This document shows positions 14,434 through 23,169 of a stretch of 24,920 nucleotides of DNA, piece by piece; within the stretch, counting starts at the first letter, position 1; every line of letters starts with the position of its first letter. The position numbers and the translations under genes are program-made. This DNA is from Verrucomicrobiota bacterium. Lineage in GTDB: Bacteria > Verrucomicrobiota > Verrucomicrobiia > Limisphaerales > JAHEOI01. The stretch covers positions 1 to 24,920 of the forward strand of contig JAHEOI010000098.1 of NCBI GenBank assembly GCA_018610125.1. Direction: 5' to 3'. The notes beneath the pieces are model-generated. The model did not search any database. It worked only from the letters and a program-made list of their open reading frames with translations, and was not told the origin of the DNA.

Positions 14434-17400
14434 ATGAAGACGAAGCGATTGACTGACGGCTTGCAGTTGTTCTTGGCCCTGTTGCTGCTGGCACTTCCCG
14501 GCAGGGGCTCGGCTGAGACGGAGAAGGAATTCGAGCAAATTTTTGACGGTGAGACGCTGGATGAATGGGATGGCAATCCGAAATTCTGGAGTGTCGAAGA
14601 CAACGCCATCACCGGTGAGACGACCGAAGAGAATCCGGCACCTCATAATACCTTCATCATCTGGCGCGGAGGAAAGACCCGGAATTTCGAGCTCAAGCTG
14701 GAGTATCGCATTCGGAATGGGAATAGCGGCGTTCAGTATCGGAGCTTTGAAACTTCGGATGACTGGGTGGTCGGCGGCTACCAGGCGGACTTGGAAGGTG
14801 GCGATACCTGGTCCGGGGCGAATTACGGCGAGAAGTTCCGTGGCATCCTGGCCAAGCGCGGACAAAAGACGATCATCGGTGATAACCACAAGCCGAAAGT
14901 CGTGGGGTCGGTCGGGGATTCTGAGAAACTGCAATCTCACATCGACCAGGATGGATGGAATCAGTACCACATTATCGCCAAGGGATACCGCTTCACCCAT
15001 AAGATTAATGGGCACGTCATGTCCAAAGTCATTGACAAGGACGAGGCCAAGCGGCGGGATTCGGGGCTGCTGGCGCTCCAGCTCCACGCCGGTCCGCCAA
15101 TGAAGGTCCAATTTCGCAACATTCGCATCAAGCGCTTGCCCGATGACCTTTCTGCCTCGGAGAAAAAGAAGGTTGTTTTTGTCGCGGGGCGCGGAAGCCA
15201 CGGTTATGGCGCTCACGAGCATAAGGCGGGATCGATGCTCTTGGCCGATAAGCTTGAAGAGAACGTTTCGAATATCGAAACCCAGGTCTATACCGGTGGG
15301 TGGCCTGACGATCCGAATGCCTTCGAAGGTGCCGACTCGATCGTCATGTTTTGCGATGGCGGAGGCGGCCATATGGTCAACGATCACCTTGACCAGGTCG
15401 ATGCCTTGGCGGAGCAAGGGGTCGGCATTGCCTGCTTGCATTACGGCGTCGAGGTCCCGAAGGGCAAGCCCGGGAACCGCTTTTTAGACTGGATCGGAGG
15501 TTATTTCGAGACCCATTGGTCTGTGAATCCCCATTGGACAGGGGAATTCGATGAATTTCCCGAGCACGCGATCACTCGCGGGGTGGAGCCATTCGAGATT
15601 TATGACGAGTGGTACTACCATATGCGCTTTCGAGAGGACATGGAGGGGGTGACTCCCATCCTGAGCGATCTGCCCCCCGAGAGCAGCCTCGACCGACCGG
15701 ACGGGGCGCATAGCAATAATCCGCACGTCCGAAAGGCGGTCTTGAAAAAGGAGAAGCCGCAGCATGTGGCCTGGGCGTATGAACGCCCGGACGGGGGCCG
15801 CGGCTTTGGGTTTACCGGCGGTCACTTTCATTGGAATTGGGGGCACGACCAGTTCCGTAAGCTCGTTCTTAATGCAATCGCTTGGACGAGCAAGGTCAAA
15901 GTGCCCTCCGAAGGGATTGCCTCGGAAACGCCGACAGTGAAAGAGCTTCAGGCCAACCAGGATTATGAGGCGCCGGATGATTTCGATCCCAAGAAAATTC
16001 GGCGAAAGCTTAAGCGATGGAATGGCCAAGATGGCGACGTGACTCATGAAGAAGACTCTGAGGAGGAGCAGGCCAAATCCGAGGATTCCGAGGAGCAGCC
16101 GAAGTTCGCGAGCGATGTTGTGACGACCGACACGCCGGGCAACGCCGTCGACGTGAAAGTCGATATCGAGGGGGCCGAGCAGCTCCATCTCGTGGTGACC
16201 GACGGCGGCGATGGCATTGCTTGTGACTGGGCCGATTGGGCAAAGCCTCGGCTTGTCGGACCCGACGGAGAAAAAAGGCTTACCGAGCTGGAATGGGAAG
16301 ATGCCGAATCCGGCTGGGGCCAGGTCAATGTCGACGAAAATGCCGACGGTGGACCGCTGCGAATCGCAGGGGAGTCGGTCCCCTATGGGATCGGCACGCA
16401 TGCCTATTCCGTCATCTCCTATTCTCTTCCGGAGGGCCACGAATTCACGCACTTTAAGGCCCGTGCCGGGCTGGATAACGGCGGAACCGATCAGGCCAAT
16501 GGGAACGCGACAAGCGTCGCCTTCCGGGTATTTACCGCCAAGCCGCCGAAATCGCTGATCACCGCGGCCCAAAGGGGCGCCAATCCTTCCAGCAACGCCG
16601 AGCACGACCCCGACGATGCCGTGGAGCAACTGCAGGTCCACGAGGACCTGCAAGCCGAGCTGATGGCGGCCGAGCCGAAGCTCCATAGCCCCTCGAACAT
16701 CGATATCGACCACAAAGGGCGTGTTTGGGTCTGCGAGATCATCAACTATCGGGGACACCGAAAGGAGCGTCCGGAAGGCGATCGTATCCTCGTTTTCGAG
16801 GACGTTGACAAGGATGGCCGCTTGGAAGAAAAGACTGTCTTTTACCAAGGCACGGATATCAATTCGCCGCATGGTATCTGCGTGCTGCCGGATCCGAACA
16901 GCGACAAGATTGAAGTGATTGTCTCTACGGCGACTTCGCAGCCGGGCCCGCACGTGACCAAATTCATCGACCGGGACGGCGACCTCAAGCCGGATGACCG
17001 AAAGCTGCTCTTTACCGGAATTTCCGGAGCCCAGCACGATCATAGCATCCATGCCTTCGTTTTTGGTCCGGACGGGAAGTTTTACTTCAATATGGGGAAT
17101 GCGGGCCACCAAATTAAGGATGCCGACGGCAACATCATCGTGGATAAAGAAGGCAACGAGGTGCGTGACAATGGCAAGCCTTACCGCGAGGGAATGGTCT
17201 TTCGTTGTAACCCGGATCTGAGCGAATTCGAGACGCTCGGCTGGAACTTTCGTAATAACTGGATGGTCACCGTCGATTCGTTCGGCACAATGTGGCAATC
17301 CGACAACGATGACGATGGAAACCGCGGTGTTCGGATTAACTACGTCATGCAGTACGGGAATTACGGTTATCGCGATGAGATGACCGGAGCCGGATGGCGC

Positions 17401-18534
17401 AAGGAGCGTGCCAATATGGCCGAGGATATACCCACTCGGCATTGGCATCAGCACGATCCGGGTGTCGTCCCGAATCTCCTTCAAACCGGTGCCGGCTCAC
17501 CGACCGGAATTACTATTTACGAAGGCGATCTGCTCCCCAAGGTCTTTCAAAACGAGATGCTCCATACCGACGCCGGACCCAACGTCGCTCGGGCCTATCC
17601 TGTCAAGAAAGACGGTGCCGGCTACGAGGTGCCGAAAATAGTCAATATCCTTCACAGTGAGGTCGATCCATGGTTTCGGCCTTCCGATGTTGCGGTGGCG
17701 CCGGATGGCTCCTTGATCGTGGCGGACTGGTATGATCCGGGCGTGGGCGGCCATAATGCCGGAAGCCTCGATACCGGGCGGTTGTTCCGAGTAGCCCCGA
17801 AGGGCAACAAAAGCTATCACGTTCCGGAATTCGACTTCTCGACGGCCGAATCGGCCGCCGAGGCCTTGAGAAACCCAAATTACACCGTCCGATACATGGC
17901 ATGGACGGCGCTGCACAACATGGGTAAGGAGGCAGCCCCCGCATTGAAGCAAGTGTGGCAATCCGATGACCCGAGATATCGCGCGCGTGCCCTTTGGTTG
18001 TTGGGCAAGATCCCCGGACGCGGCAAGACTTGGGTGAAGAAGGCGACAAACGATGGGAATTCAGATATCCGGATTACCGGAATCCGATTGGCCAAGCAGC
18101 TTGATATCAATGTGATCCCGGTCGTTCGGAAGTTGGTGCACGATTCCTCCCCACAAGTCCGCCGCGAATGTGCGATCGCCCTCCATCATAACGAATCGTC
18201 CAAGGCTCCCGAGCTCTGGGCGGAGCTCGCGGTCCAACATGACGGAAAGGATCGCTGGTATTTGGAGGCATTGGGAATCGGGGCACGCGATCAATGGAAT
18301 GAGTTTTTTGGCGCATGGCTGAACAAGGTGGGAGACGACTGGAAGAGTAAGGCGGGACGCGATATTGTGTGGCGGAGTCGTGCCGACAAGACGCCGAGAT
18401 ACTTGGCCAAGCTGATTAAAGATTCCGAAACGACGAAGGCCGAAGAAGAGCGCTACTTCCGAGCGATGGATTTCCAGACGGGTCCCGAAAAACAAAAGGC
18501 GCTGCAGACACTCATTGGAGAGCTCAGCCAATAA
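14434..18534 (+). CDS. Exported DUF1080/ThuA-like/NPCBM-like/PVC dehydrogenase-type fusion protein
   Basis: This protein has 1366 residues. A signal peptide at 1-27 has a lysine/arginine head, a leucine-rich core and G-S-A before Glu28. Residues about 33-236 form a DUF1080 (3-keto-disaccharide hydrolase, LamG-like) domain. About 243-500 is a ThuA-like domain ending in GFTGGHFHWNWG. An acidic linker at 536-556 is rich in E/D/S. About 573-705 is an NPCBM-like carbohydrate-binding module. About 728-1125 is the N-terminal domain of the Pirellula/Verrucomicrobium membrane-bound dehydrogenase family (TIGR02604), a propeller with DVDKDG and DRDGD calcium loops. About 1130-1366 is HEAT-like helices. 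The c-type heme domain that usually ends such proteins is absent but is encoded by the next gene. Likely role: extracytoplasmic oxidation or hydrolysis of sugars, with no specific substrate deducible. Confidence 0.88.
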   Translation: MKTKRLTDGLQLFLALLLLALPGRGSAETEKEFEQIFDGETLDEWDGNPKFWSVEDNAITGETTEENPAPHNTFIIWRGGKTRNFELKLEYRIRNGNSGVQYRSFETSDDWVVGGYQADLEGGDTWSGANYGEKFRGILAKRGQKTIIGDNHKPKVVGSVGDSEKLQSHIDQDGWNQYHIIAKGYRFTHKINGHVMSKVIDKDEAKRRDSGLLALQLHAGPPMKVQFRNIRIKRLPDDLSASEKKKVVFVAGRGSHGYGAHEHKAGSMLLADKLEENVSNIETQVYTGGWPDDPNAFEGADSIVMFCDGGGGHMVNDHLDQVDALAEQGVGIACLHYGVEVPKGKPGNRFLDWIGGYFETHWSVNPHWTGEFDEFPEHAITRGVEPFEIYDEWYYHMRFREDMEGVTPILSDLPPESSLDRPDGAHSNNPHVRKAVLKKEKPQHVAWAYERPDGGRGFGFTGGHFHWNWGHDQFRKLVLNAIAWTSKVKVPSEGIASETPTVKELQANQDYEAPDDFDPKKIRRKLKRWNGQDGDVTHEEDSEEEQAKSEDSEEQPKFASDVVTTDTPGNAVDVKVDIEGAEQLHLVVTDGGDGIACDWADWAKPRLVGPDGEKRLTELEWEDAESGWGQVNVDENADGGPLRIAGESVPYGIGTHAYSVISYSLPEGHEFTHFKARAGLDNGGTDQANGNATSVAFRVFTAKPPKSLITAAQRGANPSSNAEHDPDDAVEQLQVHEDLQAELMAAEPKLHSPSNIDIDHKGRVWVCEIINYRGHRKERPEGDRILVFEDVDKDGRLEEKTVFYQGTDINSPHGICVLPDPNSDKIEVIVSTATSQPGPHVTKFIDRDGDLKPDDRKLLFTGISGAQHDHSIHAFVFGPDGKFYFNMGNAGHQIKDADGNIIVDKEGNEVRDNGKPYREGMVFRCNPDLSEFETLGWNFRNNWMVTVDSFGTMWQSDNDDDGNRGVRINYVMQYGNYGYRDEMTGAGWRKERANMAEDIPTRHWHQHDPGVVPNLLQTGAGSPTGITIYEGDLLPKVFQNEMLHTDAGPNVARAYPVKKDGAGYEVPKIVNILHSEVDPWFRPSDVAVAPDGSLIVADWYDPGVGGHNAGSLDTGRLFRVAPKGNKSYHVPEFDFSTAESAAEALRNPNYTVRYMAWTALHNMGKEAAPALKQVWQSDDPRYRARALWLLGKIPGRGKTWVKKATNDGNSDIRITGIRLAKQLDINVIPVVRKLVHDSSPQVRRECAIALHHNESSKAPELWAELAVQHDGKDRWYLEALGIGARDQWNEFFGAWLNKVGDDWKSKAGRDIVWRSRADKTPRYLAKLIKDSETTKAEEERYFRAMDFQTGPEKQKALQTLIGELSQ

Positions 18535-18551
18535 TGACTTGGGAAAAGGCC

Positions 18552-18591
18552 GCGTCGGCCTGCCCCACAAATTGGTGGGATAGGCCGACGC
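18552..18591 (+). terminator. Hairpin between the fusion protein and its cytochrome partner
   Basis: Perfect ten-base arms lie at 18552-18561 and 18582-18591. An inner five-pair stem (CCCAC with GTGGG) is separated from the arms by a small internal loop. There is no T tract after it, so it may be an mRNA-stabilising or attenuating hairpin in an operon rather than a true terminator. Confidence 0.45.
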
Positions 18592-18610
18592 CATCCCCGA
18601 CAAAGACTTC

Positions 18611-19768
18611 ATGGACCGCTTTCATTTAACGAAGTCCGCAGGATTATTCAGCCTCTCGCTTGCGATGGCGCTGGGGGCGGCATTTTTCTCTCCTGAGGCG
18701 GTGGGGGCCGAATCGGGACAGTCGCGGGAACGCAAAGATGAGACCGTTATCCGGGCGTTGTTGCGGTTGGACAACATCGATTTGACTGCCTCACCGCAAT
18801 TGAAGAAGACAGTCCTGCGCTACTTGAAGAACAATCAAGGGACAGACCGGTTCCTGGATATCATCGAGCGATTCGATATTCAGGAGATGAACGGGGCGCT
18901 ATGGGAGACCGCATTAAACAATCCGAGCGATACACGCGGTGTGCGGGCGGTGAAGCTCCTGCTTGAATTCGGAGAAAAGGAGAGGATCCGCAAGACGCTC
19001 AATGAGGGGAGCCCAAAGCAGGTCGGGCGAGCGCTTAATGTCCTTGGCTTTACCGGCAACAAGCAGGCAATGAAGCTCGTGACGAGCGTTATGCTCGATG
19101 AGGACCGACCTAAAGCGGTGCGCTCGAAAGCCGTTCGCGCGTTCGGCCATAACCGGTTTGGTGAGGAATGGCTCCTCAATCTCGCGAAAAAGGATCGATT
19201 GCCCGAAACCCTTGAGTTTCAGGCGGCGCAAGTATTGCAAGCTTCCCAGGATGGTCGCATTCGACAGCAAGTGCCGAAGTACTTTGATCTGCCATCCTCG
19301 GCCGGTGATAATCCGTTACCGCCGATCGCCAAGCTCGTGCAACGAAACGGCGACCCAAGGAACGGCAAAAAGGTTTTCCGGCGGGCATGCACCGCCTGCC
19401 ATCAAGTCAACTCCATGGGGGTCAATTTCGGGCCCGACCTTTCTGAGATCGGCAGTAAATTGGCCAAGGAGGATCTCTACCTCTCGATTCTTGATCCGAG
19501 CGCCGCGATCACGCACGGGTATCAAGGGTATCGCGTCAAAACCAAAAGCGGAGCCGAGTATCTCGGGTACATTGTCAGTGAGACGAAAAAAGAACTGATC
19601 CTTCGAATGCAAGGGGGAATCGACCAGACAATCGCGAAATCAAAGATCACCGCGCGCGAGCCGATGGATCGCTCCCTTATGATCCCCGGCTTGCAACGGA
19701 CAATGACGGTGAACGAGCTTGTCGATTTGGTCGATTACCTCACGACCCTGAAGAAGCCGAGTCGTTGA
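18611..19768 (+). CDS. Exported HEAT-repeat protein with PVC-type c-type heme domain
   Basis: This protein has 385 residues. A signal peptide at about 1-33 ends V-G-A before Glu34. Residues about 45-225 are HEAT-like helices (VRAVKLLLEFG, VGRALNVLGFTGN, VRSKAVRAFGHN). About 236-385 match the Pirellula/Verrucomicrobium-type heme-binding domain (TIGR02603). C260-x2-C263-H264 is the covalent heme site, followed by FGPDLSEIGSKL, and the C-terminal methionines (for example in SLMIPGL) could supply the sixth ligand. The gene starts 76 bases after the 1366-residue protein and appears to be the detached heme tail of that family, so the two probably act together in the periplasm, with this protein accepting electrons (inference). 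Confidence 0.9.
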   Translation: MDRFHLTKSAGLFSLSLAMALGAAFFSPEAVGAESGQSRERKDETVIRALLRLDNIDLTASPQLKKTVLRYLKNNQGTDRFLDIIERFDIQEMNGALWETALNNPSDTRGVRAVKLLLEFGEKERIRKTLNEGSPKQVGRALNVLGFTGNKQAMKLVTSVMLDEDRPKAVRSKAVRAFGHNRFGEEWLLNLAKKDRLPETLEFQAAQVLQASQDGRIRQQVPKYFDLPSSAGDNPLPPIAKLVQRNGDPRNGKKVFRRACTACHQVNSMGVNFGPDLSEIGSKLAKEDLYLSILDPSAAITHGYQGYRVKTKSGAEYLGYIVSETKKELILRMQGGIDQTIAKSKITAREPMDRSLMIPGLQRTMTVNELVDLVDYLTTLKKPSR

Positions 19769-19792
19769 GGGGATTCCATTCGTTTTTTACCG

Positions 19793-19881
19793 TGATAGGG
19801 ACCTCGTCCCCGAGGTCCGACATTGTTGTGGGTCATGGGGAAGAAGAGCGAAGTGGGACCTCTGGGAGAACGTCCCTATCA
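19793..19881. repeat. 89-bp element with inverted TGATAGGGAC ends
   Basis: The element starts with TGATAGGGAC and ends with its exact reverse complement. The left end forms an eight-pair perfect stem with a TCCC loop (19799-19818). The right end is a degraded copy in the opposite direction. It resembles a small REP/MITE-like unit. It lies between the cytochrome gene and the Rrf2 gene, and no other feature is visible in that 174-base gap. Confidence 0.6.
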
Positions 19882-19942
19882 AGGAGCTGATCCCCGAGAA
19901 CATTTTGTTGCGGGACGAGATGGAGCTGTCTAGGTTGCGCTT

Positions 19943-20362
19943 GTGAAACTTTCGGTTAAGAGCGATTATGCCGCGAGGGCGGTTCTGGGATTGGCGTACC
20001 GCTACGAGTCCGCCAGTGCGGTGCGGGTGGAGGATTTGGCCGCGGAGCAGGTGATCCCCCCCAACTATCTTGTGCAGATCTTGATTGAATTGAAATCCCA
20101 GCAGCTTGTCATTAGCCGAAGGGGAAAGGAGGGGGGGTATCTGTTGGCACGCCCTCCCAATGAAATCTCTTTGGGAGATATCCTCCGCTGTGTGCATGGT
20201 CAGATTTTTGAATCTCCCGCCTTGCATGACGCCAATACGCCGGCCGAGCTCACTTCGGCCTGGAAGCGCATTCAAGGCGCTGTGGAAAAGGCCGCTGACG
20301 AAATCACGTTTCAACAGCTCCTTGAAGAGAACAAAACACGCAACCCGATGTACTACATTTAG
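19943..20362 (+). CDS. Rrf2 family transcriptional regulator
   Basis: This is a DNA-binding protein of 139 residues with the Rrf2/IscR winged helix. The N-terminus MKLSVKSDYAARAVLGLA is typical. The recognition region VEDLAAEQVIPPNYLVQILIEL spans 29-50, and the wing SRRGKEGGYLLARP spans 58-71. GTG 19943 is the start that matches the family N-terminus; the ribosome-binding site is weak. The three cysteines that hold the [2Fe-2S] cluster in IscR, NsrR and RirA are missing: C83 is the only cysteine. It is therefore more like CymR or other cluster-free members. Its target is unknown; Rrf2 proteins often control Fe-S, sulfur or redox genes. It is convergent with the YyaL-like gene and stands alone. 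Confidence 0.9.
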   Translation: MKLSVKSDYAARAVLGLAYRYESASAVRVEDLAAEQVIPPNYLVQILIELKSQQLVISRRGKEGGYLLARPPNEISLGDILRCVHGQIFESPALHDANTPAELTSAWKRIQGAVEKAADEITFQQLLEENKTRNPMYYI

Positions 20363-20375
20363 TGTCCAAGGATTG

Positions 20376-20415
20376 GGACGTCGGGGACCATGTCCGGAGA
20401 TCGTTCCCGACGTCC
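20376..20415 (+). repeat. Ten-pair hairpin after the Rrf2 gene
   Basis: Perfect arms GGACGTCGGG (20376-20385) and CCCGACGTCC (20406-20415) enclose a 20-base loop. It starts 14 bases after the Rrf2 stop and could terminate it. It is the first of four consecutive hairpins in the 168-base convergent gap. Confidence 0.55.
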
Positions 20416-20422
20416 AGGAGCA

Positions 20423-20459
20423 GACGGCAGCGGAGTGCCGTCCCTACCGCGAAAGCGGT
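20423..20459 (-). repeat. TAGGG hairpin repeat (minus orientation) and adjoining GAAA-loop hairpin
   Basis: Arms 20423-20429 and 20436-20442 pair perfectly over seven bases. Read on the minus strand the loop is CTCCGC and the unit is preceded by CGGTAGGGACG. A second hairpin (20446-20450 with 20455-20459, loop GAAA) abuts it. A diverged copy with the same CTCCGC loop is at 24179-24213. Confidence 0.6.
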
Positions 20460-20464
20460 GGGTA

Positions 20465-20488
20465 GGGTCGGCAGTCCCCTGCCGACCC
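20465..20488. repeat. Perfect 24-base TCCC-loop hairpin
   Basis: Ten-base perfect arms (20465-20474 and 20479-20488) close a TCCC loop, preceded by TA so that the unit again reads TAGGG. It is 43 bases beyond the 3' end of the minus-strand YyaL-like gene and may terminate it. Confidence 0.6.
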
Positions 20489-20530
20489 GGACATATGATC
20501 CCGCCACCGATGCCTGCGGGGTGCTGAAGC

Positions 20531-22603
20531 TCACGTGCCCGCAAGATAGTTTCGAAGTTGATCGGGCTCATGGACCGGCGGTTGGCAGGCGGTGCCGGAG
20601 CAGACAAAGGCAGTGGGCCGATTCTCTTTAGGCTCCAGGCTTTGCGCAAACTCCTCGACCGGCCCCGCGGTCCCCAAAACCACTCTTACCGGCTCGTAAA
20701 CCTGATGAACCGCCTGCAGCAACGATTCCAGGTCTCCATCATGCGCATCGGACGCGAGGACAATCCGTTGTGGCTCTGAGAGCCAGAAATCGAGTGCGGA
20801 GAGGAGAGAAGGGACCGCTTGTGGAAGACTTCGGAGATGATCTCGGAAAAAGTGCAGCGTTTTTTCTGCGGCTTCCTTGTAGCGTTCCTCGTAGGTCAAA
20901 TGGTAGAGCTTGAGCAGCGACCATGTGGCCACCGAGCTCCCGGAGGGCTCCGCTCCATCGTGGTCCTCCTTGACCCCGAGAATCAGCTCATCGGCGTCCG
21001 CGCTTTGCCAGAAGCCTCCCTTATCGGAGTCATAAAACTTGCCAAGCAGTGCGTCCGCCAGCTCTTTGGCAAACGTCAGATGGTCCGGGCTTAATGTTGC
21101 TTCATAAAGATCGATAACGCCGGCCAAAAGGAAGGCGTAGCCGTTTAAGAGCTGGGCATGGTCGCATTCTCCCTCGCGCCATCGATGAAACAGAATCTTT
21201 TGGTCAGGGTCCCATAATTTCTCCCTCAAGAAGCGCAAATTCTGTTCGGCAGCCTCTCGATAAGTCGGCGTGTCGAGGACCACTGCAGCCTTCGCCAACC
21301 CCGAGAGCATCAATCCATTCCATGAAACCAAGATCTTGTCGTCGCGATGGGGACGCACACGTTTCTCGCGGGCCTCGAACATCTTTTGCTTGGCTGTTGC
21401 CAATTGCTTTTGCTCCGACTCCGAGAGGTTGGGATCGACAATGCTCAAGACGTTTTGATTGGGGAGGGGATTCGGATCGCTATGGTCGACAAAGTTCCCT
21501 TGCTCCGTGACTCCGAAATAACGGGTGACAATCTCGAATTCCTCCGAGGACAGGAGCGCTGCGAGCTCCTCGCGGGTCCAGCAGTAAAATTTCCCTTCCT
21601 TGCCTTCGCTATCGGCATCCTCGGCGGAGTAGAAGCCGCCTTCGGGATGGGTCATGTCCCGCAGCACGTAGCCGATAATATCATGGGCGATCGCGGAATA
21701 ACGCGATCGGCCCGATACGCGGTAGGCGTCCAAGTAGAGCGTCAAGAGCTGCGCATTGTCGTACAGCATCTTTTCAAAGTGCGGGATAAGCCATTTTTCA
21801 TCGACGGAATAGCGATGAAAGCCGCCGCCGATATGGTCATGGATCCCGCCCGCTGCCATCGTGTCGCAGGTATGGAGGACCATGTCGACCAGCTCTTGAA
21901 CATTGTAGCGGGAACCGTATTGAAGCAGAAATCCGGGATGCACCGGTCGAGGAAATTTGGGGGCGCTGCCGAAGCCGCCATGCTGCGGATCATACTCTCC
22001 CTTCAACTGGGTGGCCGCATTTTCCAAAACGGCGTGATTTAAAACCGGCTCGCCCTTGGGGGCTTGTTCCTCCATATGCTGCCGCAGTTTCTCGTGGACG
22101 TCTGCGGCATAACTGGTCAAGTGGTCACGTCGGGTCTTCCAAGTCTCATAGACCTTTTCCAGGACCTGCAAGAATCCCGGGCGTCCGTAGCGGTTGTCCG
22201 GCGGGAAATAAGTCCCGGCAAAGAATGGCTTTAAGTCCGGCGCTAGAAAGAGATTCAACGGCCATCCCCCTTGCCCGGTTGTGGCTTGGGCAAACGTCAT
22301 GTAAATCTTGTCGACGTCCGGGCGTTCTTCGCGATCGACCTTGATGCTGACGAAATGCTCGTTCAGAAAACGGGCCACCTCCTCATTCTCGAAGGTTTCC
22401 CGCTCCATAACATGGCACCAGTGGCAGGTCGAATAGCCGATGCTTAGAAAGATTGGCTTATCCTCGCGGCGGGCCTTTTCAAATGCTTCCTCCCCCCAAG
22501 AGAACCAATCGACCGGGTTCGCTTGGTGCTGCAAAAGGTAAGGGGATTTCTCGCGAGCCAATCGATTCTTGGGTCGCGCTTCTTCGGCGGATGTATCGGT
22601 CAT
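20531..22603 (-). CDS. YyaL/DUF255 thioredoxin-fold and six-hairpin glycosidase-like protein
   Basis: This protein has 690 residues, the normal length for the YyaL/SSP411 family. Residues about 10-175 form the DUF255 thioredoxin-like domain, opening with NRLAREKSPYLLQHQANPVDW and carrying C60-H-W-C63 in the STCHWCHVM motif. The rest (about 190-680) is an alpha/alpha-barrel like N-acylglucosamine 2-epimerases and glycosidases, with GGIHDHIGGGFHRYSVD and W-H-P-H-F-E-K-M-L-Y-D-type motifs. No signal peptide is present, so it is cytoplasmic. The biochemical function of the family is unsettled. ATG at the 22603 end has no strong ribosome-binding site, but the family N-terminus begins about 13 residues later, so the start is reasonable. 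It is transcribed alone, converging on the Rrf2 gene. Confidence 0.93.
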   Translation of the reverse strand: MTDTSAEEARPKNRLAREKSPYLLQHQANPVDWFSWGEEAFEKARREDKPIFLSIGYSTCHWCHVMERETFENEEVARFLNEHFVSIKVDREERPDVDKIYMTFAQATTGQGGWPLNLFLAPDLKPFFAGTYFPPDNRYGRPGFLQVLEKVYETWKTRRDHLTSYAADVHEKLRQHMEEQAPKGEPVLNHAVLENAATQLKGEYDPQHGGFGSAPKFPRPVHPGFLLQYGSRYNVQELVDMVLHTCDTMAAGGIHDHIGGGFHRYSVDEKWLIPHFEKMLYDNAQLLTLYLDAYRVSGRSRYSAIAHDIIGYVLRDMTHPEGGFYSAEDADSEGKEGKFYCWTREELAALLSSEEFEIVTRYFGVTEQGNFVDHSDPNPLPNQNVLSIVDPNLSESEQKQLATAKQKMFEAREKRVRPHRDDKILVSWNGLMLSGLAKAAVVLDTPTYREAAEQNLRFLREKLWDPDQKILFHRWREGECDHAQLLNGYAFLLAGVIDLYEATLSPDHLTFAKELADALLGKFYDSDKGGFWQSADADELILGVKEDHDGAEPSGSSVATWSLLKLYHLTYEERYKEAAEKTLHFFRDHLRSLPQAVPSLLSALDFWLSEPQRIVLASDAHDGDLESLLQAVHQVYEPVRVVLGTAGPVEEFAQSLEPKENRPTAFVCSGTACQPPVHEPDQLRNYLAGT

Positions 22604-23169
22604 AAGCGATGCTGTTCCCGGTTATTCTCATTCCCACTCGTTCACGGTTGAGGCGACAGACTGAGCGGATCAATCGTGCATGCACACGCACCCACCATAC
22701 GGTCGAGAGCAGGGGAGGGTCAAAGGGCGACTCGCAGACAGCTTGGTTGTATCGTAAGCTCAAGATGAAAAAAAGGCGATGCACAATAAAGAGGGGGAAT
22801 TCAGCGGCTGGCAGCCGCTTCGACTTTTATCAAGGAGGGGCGGCAAGAGCGAGGGTCTGTATCAAGCGTTCAAGAAGTTCCTGCATGAGGAAGCGCAACT
22901 AAAGTGTGCGACTACAGCCTTCCGGCTCAAAAGTGATGCAAGAACTTCTTGAACGCTTGATAACAGCGGTGATGCGAAGTTTTGCATTTATGCCATAGTG
23001 CGTATGATGAGAGTTAGCGCTTGCATCGATCTTTTTAAGGCGGTTTCGGATCGTTCCGCGCATTGGAACGGCAACGAAGCGCGGACCGATATCCGCAGTC
23101 ATTGGCGTGCCCGCACCAAATTACTGCAAGGCTTTCGTTCTTGTCGGCTTTAGGCAGCATTTCACTGGG
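22604..23169. other. Long intergenic region upstream of the YyaL-like and CPBP genes
   Basis: This 566-base gap is divergent and should hold promoters for both neighbours; none is convincing. It contains a near-perfect palindrome (arms 22803-22810 and 22812-22819), the 27-base inverted repeat at 22860-22962, and a small dyad CGTTCC/GGAACG (23052-23057 and 23065-23070). The open frames inside it lack protein-like composition and are not called. Confidence 0.6.
22860..22962. repeat. 27-base inverted repeat around a 49-base spacer
   Basis: The left arm is 22860-22886 and the right arm 22936-22962; they are complementary except for one base. With a one-base gap the match continues outward for about four bases. 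The right arm itself contains the odd palindrome CAAGAACTTCTTG. The size suggests a MITE-like remnant, a strong mRNA hairpin or a large binding site. No transposase is nearby. Confidence 0.7.

Noticed and set aside
15484..17484. A 666-codon open frame on the minus strand.
   Set aside because: It is antisense to the 1366-residue exported protein, which has a signal peptide and recognised domains. The antisense frame has no family character and is a GC-driven shadow.
19787..20314. A 175-codon minus-strand frame over the Rrf2 gene.
   Set aside because: It runs through the inverted repeat and opposite a clear Rrf2 helix-turn-helix protein.
20370..20490. A CRISPR array suggested by several short repeats close together.
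   Set aside because: The units are different hairpins without constant repeats or regular spacers, and no cas gene is present.
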